Shown here: positions 24,501 to 34,675 of the stretch, in pieces
Numbering within the stretch: the first letter of the stretch is position 1
Layout of the letters: the number at the start of each line of letters is the position of its first letter
NCBI GenBank assembly: GCA_030144725.1
Contig: JASKMD010000024.1
Span: 6,051,897 to 6,115,896 of the forward strand
Direction of reading: 5' to 3'
Source: Haematococcus lacustris
Taxonomy: Eukaryota > Chlorophyta > Chlorophyceae > Chlamydomonadales > Haematococcaceae
DNA length: 64,000 nucleotides
The notes under the pieces: generated by a model
Told to the model about the DNA's origin: nothing
What the model saw: the letters and a program-made list of their open reading frames with translations, nothing else
The model's database searches: none
Position numbers and translations under genes: made by a program

Positions 24501-26968
24501 TGTTCTGCTTTGTTGCCTGCAAACAGCAAAACACTGTACATCATTGCTTCCATCCATAACCATCTGTCAACACTGCGCTGAAATGCAAGCAAGGTCTATG
24601 GCATACATGGTGTCACAACTGCATACAGACTCCTGTTGCCACACACCTGCTGCGGGGGCAGGGTCAATGTGACGGGCAAACCAGGGGGGAGGGTGACTGA
24701 GTTGAGGGTGACGATGGGTGAGCCCCAGCCCAGTTGCCAGTTGTGTGGCGGGTTGAAGCAGCGGGTGTCACAGCAGCCTCCCATGGGGCAGGTGTAGTCG
24801 CAGTAGTCGCAGCTCCCCATAGCACTGCTCCATGTGGGCAGCAACACAGCAGCAGCAGTCGAGGCTTGTGTGGTGTCTGCTGGGTATGACCTGTGTGCAT
24901 CAGTGTTGTTTTTCACGTTTCGCCCTGATGCATGATTTATAGCTCAAGGTGACAAGGAATTGGTTCATACCCTGGTGTGCATGCGCCCATAGGACATGAT
25001 CGGTGAGGAGCACACTGCTTTGAGCTAGGCTTTGTGGCAGTAGCAGCTGGAATGTATGCTGCTGGGTTGCAACGGGTTGTGACACAGTGCAGTGCTGCAC
25101 ACCTGTGGTGAAGGTAGTTTGTGTGGCCCAGCTCGTGCATGTAGGCCATCACCTGCCTCCAGTACTCCCCAGTGATCCACACACTGCACGCCACCGCAAG
25201 CAGCAGAGGGTTGCTCCATGTCATGCAACACTCGCTGTGCTGGACGAGCGCTGATCATCTCGTGGGATAATGATACTGGATCATACACCCCGTGCAGCAG
25301 GAACAGATGTAAGAGTCCCATCCGTTGAAGTCTCACAGCAAGCATCACAAAGGCTGATGCTGTAGCCATCCATGCAGGGTGGTCTACGAACTGCATGGGC
25401 CCAAGGATTGCGCTGCCAGGCTGAAGAGGCAGCTGGCCCACCTTGAGTACAGATACTCGCCGTTGGGTCCTGTGGCATCTGGTCCCAGAGTACCCAGCCC
25501 CATCCAAGAACAGCCAGCATCATAGATGTAGTACATGGGCATGATCAGCACACGATGCTTGTACAAGCTCAGGTCCACACCAAAGAGGGACTGCAGGCAA
25601 GCCACCGTCAGCAAAGGAGGAGTGTTTGTTGACAACAAGTGAAAGAAGCCAACAGCCATGCTCCACACACGGCGGATGCGTGCATGCATTGTCAGATTTC
25701 ACAACTTACCGCTGCCTGCTGACTGGCGTACTGAATCCAGCCGTCCGAGTCACTGTACTCGCAGGAATTAGTGCTGAAGCTCAGGCTGTCAGAGCTGTAG
25801 CTGCAGGGAATAGTGATGGGCCCCACCACCTGCATGGACAAGTAGACAGTACCTTCTGCGGCATTGGATGCTGGACCCTCCATAGCCCGGCCTGCTGCAT
25901 TGTTGAGTGCAGGCTTGCATGCCCTGCAAGCTCACTCTGCTGTTGGTACTGTTGAGAGATGCCATGCCTTGAGAACATTCCGAGTAGTAGTTCTGCAGCG
26001 TCTTGGCACGAGAGCCAGGGACATTGAACAACACCTTTTCTAGCTCCTGTGCATTGACAGGGAGCAGGCACGGCCATTGCTTAAGCGCAGGCAGCAGATG
26101 ACTTTTATGCAATGGGTGCCAATGAGGAGTTGTGCACCATGCACATGCTCCTCCATGCCATTGCTGGGTGTACCAAGTGTCAGCTGCTCTTACCGATGGG
26201 ACAGTTGCAGCGGGAGAGTTGCACATCCCAGCAATCATGAACAAGGTGGGCACCGAAGTCACGGCTGTGTTTTGAACCCAGGGGCTGCCGGCTGCTAGGT
26301 CTCCAGCCAGGGCAGCAATGGAGAACCTGGTGCTGGCACTGCTGGAGCCACTGCTTGACTGGTCATCCCAGCTGCCTGCCTGGCTGGAGCTCCCAGGACT
26401 GCTGCCGTCTTTGGCCGGTGTTATCACAAGGAATTGCAGCACCAGCAATGCATTGGGGCCCAGGTCCCTCGCAAACACGCGTAGCAGTGTCCCAGGCAGT
26501 ATGCTCTCAAACTGCACGCAACAGACCAGCCAGGCATCTCCTGTCAGGTGAGTCGCAGGTCCAGCATGAGGTGTGTAGGCTGCAGTGTGGGCAGCCCCAC
26601 CTGACGCGCAACCTGGCCGACATCCAGCTGCCTTAGGGGCTGTCCAGGTTCACGCAGTAGCACTGCTACGCCATCATTGCCGTCAATTAGGCTGATTGTC
26701 CTGACCACCAGCGTACCTACGCATCAGGTCCGGGTCAGCAAGGTGAAGGCCCCCGTCAAGCAAACCTTGGACCTGCACCTGTGTGCTTGCCTGTGTGCCA
26801 AGCAGGTGGCGACGTCGCGGCAGTGGGCATCGCTGGTGCCCCAAACACTGGCAAACTTGCTCGCCCAAGGTCGTCATCGCTGAAATGTCCAACTACACCG
26901 GCACAGCGTGAAAGAACTAGGACCAGCGCCAGTGCCACTTTGCTGCAGCCCTGCCTGCTGCACTCCAT
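21518..26968 (-). CDS. Gametolysin-like peptidase M11 metalloprotease with proline-rich and His-rich tail, 14 exons
   Basis: Secreted zinc endopeptidase of the gametolysin/VMP family, which in volvocine algae degrades cell-wall glycoproteins. Exons, 5' to 3': 26968-26779 (signal peptide, core VALALVLVLS), 26716-26601, 26511-26194, 26046-25936, 25829-25710, 25590-25442, 25183-25103 (zinc site YMHELGHTNYLHH), 24824-24647 (SCDYCDYTCPMGGCCDTRCF), 24516-24422, 24233-24108, 23918-23774, 23529-23404 (ETNCNDGLDNDCDGLVD), 22952-22283 (Pro/Ser-rich, about 220 residues), 22134-21518. Phases agree throughout, giving about 1013 residues. Zinc ligands HExxH plus a third His are present, but the usual metzincin Gly is Tyr. 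The last exon, acidic and Gln-rich and ending in a His-rich stretch, is unlike the wall-protease family I know. The start is the second Met of the open frame, directly before the signal peptide. The gene is divergent from the TPR-hydrolase. Confidence 0.88.
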
Positions 26969-27365
26969 CAGAAGCAACCCTGTATAGACAACGCAAGGCA
27001 CGCCCCGTAACTCTGAGCATCGCCGTTGAGAGTTGCAGCATGCCTGCCTTGCAGGTTGCCGTGGTGCAGCTTGCCTTATGGAGGAGAAGCTTGTCTAACG
27101 GTGGATGCTTGCGGGCAATGGTAATGGCTCTTTTGGTACTGAGAGTTAGTGACAACGCTTCGTTAAACAAGCTGATTGCAGTCAGCAGTGTACTTTGGAC
27201 GCGGTAACCGGCAAGCGCACGCACAAGTAATATGGATGTCCCCACATAATCGCCCCAGTAGATGCCTGCGAGCAGTTACGGGAGTCCGCAGTCCGACATT
27301 GTGGTCACACCGTAGCGTGTGACTTGTGGAGGACGCACGTTCGTTTGAGGCACTGGGAGCAGCTG
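26969..27365. promoter_or_regulatory. Shared divergent promoter region
   Basis: Only about 400 bp separate the start of the M11 peptidase (minus) from the tentative start of the TPR-hydrolase (plus). Both promoters and 5' leaders must fit here. I see no clear TATA box. If the hydrolase has an additional 5' exon, part of this stretch may be transcribed. Confidence 0.45.
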
Positions 27366-30300
27366 ATGGATGTAAGAAGCTTCACTGGCAGCTACCGGAC
27401 CCCCTCATCATTGCCTGCACTCATGCTGCCCTACCCAGTGAGCCAGCATAGAGACCAGGCCAACGTTGCTTTTCGTATGAGAGATTGGGAGCAGGCCATC
27501 AGTGGCTACTCACGTGGTCTAGAAGCAGCCCTCGCCCTCCCGGACCCACCCAAAGGGTTCGAAGTGCTCTATGCGAACAGGTGGTTAGCAATACCATCAT
27601 TGCTACACATGACCTGGATCCCGGTTGACCCCCAGCAGGCCTGTTGTGGCAGCGCAGAGCTGCAGCCAAGCTTGAGTTGAGGGACTGGGCAGGAGCCCTG
27701 CAGGATGCAACCGCGGCATTGTCTGTTGATGCGGGGTAAGCCGTAAACTTGACCGCTGCACCAAGAGGAGCCAGCAACAACCTACTTTGACTTGCAGTGC
27801 CCCACACTATAGCTACAGGCCATTGTCCTGATCGCAGGAATGTGAAGGCGCTGTTCAGGGCAGCCAAGGCCCTGCAGGCACTGGGAGGGCGAGAGCTACT
27901 GGAGCAGGCCTGGCACCACTGCCACCAGGCCCACCAGCTGCAGCCACACTACACGCAGGTGACTTGCGGCCTGCAGGGTGAGGGGAGGAGGGCCCGCCCG
28001 CACCAATACCTACCGGCCTCCTCACTCCGCCTGCCTGCTTGCCTTTCTCTTGCCTGCTTGCCTTTCTCTTGCCTGCTTGCCTTTCTCTTGCCTGCTTGCC
28101 TTTCTCTTGCCTGCTTGCCTTTCTCTTGCCTGCTTGCCTCTAGTTCAGGTCTGCACTGACAAGGGGTGTTGGTGGCTCCCTCATTCACTGCAAGCTGCAC
28201 TGCAGGTGCAGCAGCTGCTGCGGCAACTGGAGCAGCAGCGTGCCCAGGCTTCACTGTCGCACCAGCAGCATCATGGAGAGCAACAGCAGGGACAGCAACG
28301 GAAACGGGAGCAACCACCTGGGATCCTGCTGTCTCCTGCTACTGCCAGCCAGGTCAGTACTGGCACTTCTCAGGTTGGCTTCATCCTCAATTCATGCCCA
28401 AATGAAAGAATAGGGGCATGGACTGGCCGCTTGCAACTCAGCCATGAGCCCTTGATGCGTACATCCCTTGATGCCTAAATTCCAGGTTTAGGTGCTCATG
28501 TGGTATGAGGCAATAGTGGGTAGGGTACGGTGCTCCGCAGGCAGGAGAACGGTCAGGCCTGTGGGTGGGTGGGTGGCACAGCTTTCACTGCTGCAGAGCT
28601 GGCCCTCCCTCTGGCCTGCAGGAGCGTGGCGCTGCAACCCACCAGCTGGTGGCTGCATGCCTGCCAGCAGCCCTGTCGGCTGCGGGGTGGAGCTACTCCG
28701 GCTCTGCTGACGGCCTGGACACCAACCTGCTGCTGCTATTCCACGGCCTAGGGGACCGCCACACGCCCTTTGCCGCCCTGGACGCCAAGCTGGCCCTGCC
28801 GCAGGTACGCCCCACCCACCCCTTGGGCTGAGGTTCCCGCCTCCTTGCCCCTGCATCATGGTTTGATCCTGGGTTCCAGACAGGGTTGAGCTGCTAGGGC
28901 TAGAGGTGGGGACAGAGGATGGATAAGTGGACAGAGGACAGGGGGCATACAAGCCTGCGGCAGGACTTGAACCCAGGTGGTGGCTGTGGCTATGGCTGTG
29001 GGCTGCAGACAGCCAGCCTGGCCCTGGGTGGACCCTTGGAGGTGCCGGAGTCTGATGGCGGGCGCGCCTGGTTCGTGACGCATGAGGAGGAGGGGTGGGA
29101 GCCTATTCAGGTGGGCGCAGCTTCAGGGTGTGTGGTAGAGAGCTGTGCAGGTGAGGGGGCAGTGGTTTGCATGCACTTGCAGCCTCAGCTGGTAGAGGGA
29201 AAGGGGCAATGACTGGAATGCTTAGAAGGGGGGGTCCAGTATATGAGGTTATTGTCCATAGAGGTGTGTCTCAAAAGTACAGGAGCTTTGCACTGACATG
29301 CTCCACTTGTTCTCACTTGCCATGGAGGTGCATCGGATAAGCAAAGTAATGCACGCCCGAATCTCAACACACTATGTAACTGCCTGGAACCATAGCCAGC
29401 TCCCTGGCAGCAAGCAGAGGTCATACCCTGTACCGCTCACACCACCAGGACAGCGCTCACAACCACTCACATACTCTGTCACAGTTCCACCCGCTGCCAG
29501 TCCTTACTAATGGCAATACGGCAGCAGAGCCTCTGTCCCTGAGGTGTGATGGAACCCGCGAGAAGGCTGCGAGTGTGACCCAGCATCACCACATGTGTCT
29601 CTTTTCGGCCGCAGCCACGACCAGGGGAGACGCGGCGCCTGCGCAGCCTGGACCGCACCACACGCCTGATATCCGATCTGCTGAGTCGCCTCGTTGACAG
29701 TGGGCGCTGGCGTTACAATCAGCTGTCGCTATTCGGCTTCTCTCAAGGTGGCACCCTCGCCCTGGAGGTCGCGAGGCAGCACCGAGGATCGCAGGCACTG
29801 GCAGGGTAGGGGGCCCGCCCCGTCGCACCCCACCCTTCACAGATTCCTTGCCGCTCCCCGCCCTACCCTAACCATCGTCCCCTCAACCCCACCCCGCGCC
29901 GCCCTAAGCTGCTTGCCATGCCTTCCCTGCCCTTCATGCACATCCCTGCCCTGATCTTCAACATCAGTGTATGCTGTCTACTATCGCCATTACCATGCAG
30001 ATCAGCCCAAGAGGCAAGAGAACACTGAACTGAGTTGATGCGACCTGTGCAGCTGCTGGCCTCAGGTTGTCAGGCATAACGTCGCTGCTGCTGCTGCTAG
30101 CGCTGCTGCCAATGCTGCTGCTGTCGCTGATGCTGCTGATGCCGTCTTGTGCAGCGTTGTATCCGTAGCCGGGCCGTTGCTTGAAGAGTCCCTGCAGCAG
30201 CAGCACCCCATGAGGTCTGGGCCCAGCAGCGCTGCAAGCAGACCCTCTGCTACTTTCACTGTACCTCCCGACCCTAAGCATGGCAAGGAAGGGCAGGAGG

Positions 30301-30878
30301 CAGGCGAGAGAATGGGTGGCGGGGGTGGCAGCTGCAGGGAAGGTGCTTGGACGCCAGTGCTCCTGACTCGGGGCACTGAAGACACCGTCTGCTCTGCGGC
30401 TGCAGCAGAACAGTAAGCGGTGGCAGCGGCAGCAGCAGTGCCATGTTCACACATAGTACACCCTGCTGCCCTGCCCTGGCCCTGCCCCTGGCTCCGGCCC
30501 TGACCCTGATCTCACCCTTGCGCAGGACACACAACTGCCTCCGCAACCACCACGGCAACCTAGACGCAGTCCTCATCTCCGTTCCCAACAAAGCTCACAG
30601 CATGCTAGGAGGGAACCAGGAGGTGAGCCCGCATGCACCTAGTCATGCATGCAGCTGCCCTGCAAACACCAAACAGCGCAAGGCCATTCTCTTCACAAGG
30701 TCTTGTCACTGCCACCGCCACTGCCTCCCTGGGTGCCCCCCTACAGCCAGCTGCTGCTGTTACAGCCTGTGCTGGCCTGTTGGGGCTGATGCAGGAGGTG
30801 AGGCGTGTCATGCAGTTCTGGGCACGAACCCTGAAGGTCGCACCACCAGTGTCCGGGGCGTTGGAGCTGTCTGCTTGA
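27366..30878 (+). CDS. TPR-domain / acyl-protein-thioesterase-like alpha/beta hydrolase fusion, 10 exons
   Basis: Exons 27366-27580, 27658-27735, 27838-27958, 28206-28352, 28622-28804, 29009-29110, 29615-29805, 30155-30412, 30526-30622 and 30795-30878 join in phase to 491 residues. The first three carry three TPR helix pairs of the co-chaperone type (QANVAFRMRDWEQAISGYS; NRAAAKLELRDWAGALQDA; NVKALFRAAKALQALG). A Gln-rich coiled linker follows (QQLLRQLEQQRAQ). The rest is a carboxylesterase/lysophospholipase-like hydrolase: LLLLFHGLGDRHTPF (oxyanion strand), GFSQGGTLAL (nucleophile Ser), TPVLLTRGTEDTV (Asp) and VPNKAHSML (His), with a C-terminal VRRVMQFWARTL helix. The complete triad suggests an active esterase that may be delivered to partners by its TPRs, as inference. 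No signal peptide is seen. The first exon and start are the least certain part: GTAAGA at 27372 could be a donor. Confidence 0.85.
28034..28141. repeat. 19-bp minisatellite, about 6 copies
   Basis: Units of ttgcctttctcttgcctgc lie head to tail in the intron between exons ending at 27958 and starting at 28206 of the TPR-hydrolase gene. Confidence 0.9.
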
Positions 30879-32339
30879 CGCTGAAGTGTAGTCGGATAGA
30901 TGGCCCTGTCGGGCTGCGGCAGGCCAGGCCTGGGCTGGGATGGCTGCTGCGGTTGAATTCTGGCAGGACGCCCTGGCAGCTGCAGATAGTTCAAGTCTAA
31001 GTCTAGTCCGAGTTGGTTTGGTCCCAGTTCAGTCCGAGTACTCCTTCCTCCCCTCAGCGGGCAGCGCAGACCGTTCCGGCCGCTGACACAGCTCCACCAG
31101 GCGCCACCCGCTCTCCTCTGCTCCCCCGGCTGAGTTGCAGTTGCATTCTTGGTTCAGTCACCTGCCTGGCACTGAGGCTGGAGGGTCTGGGGTTGGCTGC
31201 CATGCCCTAGGTAGGCGGGCGGGGTTAGACATGAGATGACACAACCGACCTGACCTCTACCTCCGCACCCAGACTCTAACTCACGCGCACCTCCGCTCAG
31301 CGTGCATCCTCGCCCCTGGCATAACCGCGGTTAGGCATCAGGCCGGGTGCGGACAAGTCCAGGATAGGCATGTGTAACCAATTTGTTGGGTCGCCGTACA
31401 CCCATCACCCACTGCTCACCGCGTCATTCTGTGACTCTGTGTTGTGTCGATAGCTCCTTCGACCTGGGAAAACCCTCCGCTTACCACCAGACACCTCAGC
31501 TTTACGATGCGCAGCCGCCCCGTGCGATGAAGTCACGCAAGTGTAAGGGCTTCGGTGCTCCCGACAGTCTGATCTACTCACAGTAGCATTGAGCGCCGGG
31601 TGGCGACGCTGATCGTTCGCTGCAGGTGCTCCATGAGGCCCGCCCACCTCCGCGCCTCGGCCGCAGAACCCGACAGAACCGCAATGATACGGGCATCTCA
31701 TTTCCGCAACCTAACCCACTTCTGTGGCAGGACGCCAGGCAGGCACCGGCCCCCTCCCTTCGACCTTACCCAGTCTCTGGGTCTCGACCACGACCGGCAT
31801 GCTCCTGAGCCTCACCTGCCACCCGAGCCTGACCACAATCAAAGTGTCGCAAGCGCTCCCAGCCCTGGCCCTTCCTTCCTGCCCCAGCCCCCACCCTCCC
31901 TCATACCCTCTCAGTTTGCCCTTGATGAGGCCGAGCTGGAGGCAGCAACAGTCAGCAGGGCCAGGGAGTTGGGGCAGGAGGGGGAGGTGGCTGGGAGGCT
32001 GAGGCAGCTGGGGAGGCCAGGGGAGGGCGCAGCCCTGGCCAGGAGGCAGCCTTTGAGCAGCGCAGTGAGCACCGGCGGAGCGTCACCGCTCACTGTGTCA
32101 AGCGCAAGCTTGGTAGTGTGGCGGCGCCAGAGTTCTCGTCAGTCATCATGGCTGAGCTCAAGAAGTAGGGGAGGCCATGAAGGCTGAACATGGCCCTGCA
32201 TGGCAGGCAGCCTATGAGACAGCAAAGCTGGACGGCCTCACCCGCTCGGCAGACTTCAAAGCCGCCCATGACAAGGTCGACTGCCGTGCCTTGCAGGAGC
32301 TGGCGTTGGCTGTGAGGGCGCCCCCGCCGCCGCCGCCGC

Positions 32340-32379
<40 letters not shown>

Positions 32380-32726
32380 TCTGCTCTTGCTCTTGCGTGG
32401 GCAGGACATAGTAGCAGTGGTCAGGAGCTTGCAGCCTGGCCATCGTAGTCATCGAGGGTGCGACCGAGGACACCTCAATTTGATTAAAACTGAGTGAGAT
32501 TACCCACAGTCAAACATGTTGTTCCATGTTAACGACTTATGTTTGTCTGGCAACCGCCGCCAGTGTGATGCAGCTCTACCCCAAACATTCCACGCTCAAC
32601 CAGCCAGATGCTGACTGGTGGAAGGTGTTCACGCCAGAGACTCGCAAACTGCAGGGGAAGGGCTTTAACCGGCTGGTGCACACTGAAGCTGTGGCTAAGT
32701 CTTTACACACCCCCGCCACCCACAAC
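30879..32726. pseudogene. Gene-poor stretch with decayed coding fragments
   Basis: After the hydrolase 3' end, the plus strand around 31900-32500 has adjoining coding-like segments in three different frames: LDEAELEAATVSRARELG (about 31920), EHRRSVTAHCVKRKLGSVAA (about 32065) and WQAAYETAKLDGLTRSADFK (about 32200). After a (CTG)n tract at 32335-32378 there is another, QLYPKHSTLNQPDADWWK (about 32573). Frame changes between neighbours suggest a dead gene or mobile element, plus-strand oriented. I do not recognise the protein. Segment 30879-31600 shows nothing I can name. Confidence 0.4.
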
Positions 32727-33322
32727 AGCCCTGGTCCTGTCACCCCCACCCCCCACCCCCAACCAACAGCCCTGGTCCTGTCACCCCCACCCCCCACCCC
32801 CAACCAACAGCCCTGGTCCTGTCACCCCCACCCCCCACCCCCAACCAACAGCCCTGGTCCTGTCACCCCCACCCCCCACCCCCAACCAACAGCCCTGGTC
32901 CTGTCACCCCCACCCCCCACCCCCAACCAACAGCACTGGTCCTGTCACCCCCACCCCCCACCCCCAACCAACAGCCCTGGTCCTGTCACCCCCACCCCCC
33001 ACCCCCAACCAACAGCACTGGTCCTGTCACCCCCACCCCCCACCCCCAACCAACAGCACTGGTCCTGTCACCCCCACCCCCCACCCCCAACCAACAGCAC
33101 TGGTCCTGTCACCCCCACCCCCCACCCCCAACCAACAGCACTGGTCCTGTCACCCCCACCCCCCACCCCCAACCAACAGCACTGGTCCTGTCACCCCCAC
33201 CCCCCACCCCCAACCAACAGCACTGGTCCTGTCACCCCCACCCCCCACCCCCAACCAACAGCCCTGGTCCTGTCACCCCCACCCCCCACCCCCAACCAAC
33301 AGCCCTGGTCCTGTCACCCTGT
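32727..33322. repeat. 41-bp minisatellite, about 14.5 copies
   Basis: Nearly identical 41-bp units contain ctggtcctgtcaccccca and end aaccaacag. A C/A polymorphism (agccctgg versus agcactgg) separates two unit types: the outer units on both sides are mainly the C type and the middle is mainly the A type. The unit length is not a multiple of three, so all frames read the same peptide cycle. Confidence 0.95.
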
Positions 33323-33885
33323 AGTGGACATGCGCAGCATGGGCGGCTTGCATCTTTTAAACTGACTTGCATGTCTGATCTTTAGCGAACTGAGTACTTG
33401 TTCTTTTCTTACAGTGGATGCTTCTGTTGTTCTCTGTGCAAGGTGCTCCGAACCTAGGCGGATGCACCGAGCACAGAAGTTCACAGTTTACGTACACCTT
33501 TTCCCTTTACACGTGGATGACTAAGAATGTGAATGGTTTTGAGTACTTAAGGCTCTGTGAGGGCAGAGACACACTCCTGGCAAATAAGGGCTGGCTGGCT
33601 CGGCAAACTTGCGAGTTGAGGTCTGAGACTTGGCATGTAGGCTGCTGTGACCTAGGGGAGTACAAGACTCTCTTGGGCCAAAGTGAAATTCTTGGTCATT
33701 GCGGAGCTGCTGGACCAGTGGCTGAGCCCTCACCCCGAATCTGGCGAAGGGAGATGGTGCTGACTGACTGAAGTGACTTTTTAAAATTTCTGAGTATGAG
33801 GAGTTGTCAGGCATCAGAATAGAAGCACAACCTAGTAGGTAGCATGTGCAAAGTCAAAGCCAGTAAGGAATGGGGGCCAGTTTAC
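33323..33885. other. Unassigned sequence with one 117-codon open frame
   Basis: An open frame on the plus strand, 33418-33771, has balanced composition (for example TYTFSLYTWMTKNVNGFEYL) but matches no family I know. It abuts the hairpin at 33886 and the repeat array to the right, so it may belong to a mobile element. No splice partner was found. Confidence 0.25.
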
Positions 33886-33955
33886 TGAAACCCTGCACTA
33901 GGTTTAATCTCTCTTTTAGGCACAAGTAGCCTCTGAAACCTAGTGCAGGGTTTCA
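33886..33955. repeat. Perfect 20-bp inverted repeat (hairpin), 30-nt loop
   Basis: The arm at 33886-33905 (tgaaaccctgcactaggttt) is the exact reverse complement of 33936-33955. The arm contains the GAAACCCTGCAC core that builds the arrays at 33936-34675 and 37077-37615. Confidence 0.95.
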
Positions 33956-34675
33956 AATGACCTTGTGCAGGGTTTCGCAAACCTTGTGCAGGGTTTCAAG
34001 ACCGTGTGCAGGGTTTTGCCGACCTTGTGCAGGGTCTCGCTCAAAGCATCGATTTCACCTAAGTCAACCCTGACCTTGTGCAGGGTTTTGCAAACCTTGT
34101 GCAAGGTTTCGCCGGCCTTGTGCAGGGTCTCGCTCAAAGCATCGATTTCACCTAAGTCAACCCTGACCTTGTGCAGGGTTTCGCAAACCTTGTGCAAGGT
34201 TTCGCCGGCCTTGTGCAGGGTCTCGCTCAAAGCATCGATTTCACCTAAGTCAACCCTGACCTTGTGCAAGGTTTCGCTAACCTAGTGCAGGGTTTCGCCG
34301 ACCTTGTGCAGGGTCTCGCTCAAAGCATCGATTTCACCTAAGTCAACTCAGACCTTGTGCACGGTTTCGCTAACCTAGTGCAGGGTTTCGCCGACCTTGT
34401 GCAGGGTCTCGCTCAAAGCATCGATTTCACCTAAGTCAACTCAGACGTCGTGCAGGGTTTCGCTAACCTAGTGCAGGGTTTCGCCGACCTTGTGCAGGGT
34501 CTCGCTCAAAGCATCGATGTCACCTAAGTCAACCCTGACGTCGTGCAGGGTTTCGCTAACCTAGTGCAGGGTTTAGCTGACCTTGTGCAGGGTCTCGCAA
34601 CTACTATGATTTCACCTAAGTCAACCCTGACCTCGTGCAGGGTTTCGCTAACCTTGTGCAGGGTCTCGCACTGCA
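33936..34675 (+). repeat. 93-bp higher-order tandem array of GTGCAGGGTTTCG units
   Basis: Blocks beginning tcaaagcatcgatttcacct recur at 34041, 34134, 34227, 34320, 34413 and 34506, exactly 93 bp apart. Between them lie two or three copies of a 20-25 bp sub-unit ending gtgcagggtttcg. The left end starts inside the hairpin at 33936. Confidence 0.93.

Noticed and set aside
26520..26600. Frameshift in the M11 peptidase between MLDLRLT and the next exon
   Set aside because: An 89-nt GT-AG intron (26600 down to 26512) joins ...GQVARQ to FESILPG in phase 0, so no frameshift is needed.
33936..34675. CRISPR-like array, because of regular repeats with spacers
   Set aside because: The 93-bp blocks are repeated as a whole; the 'spacers' are also repeats. 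Context is nuclear eukaryotic and no cas-like gene is present.
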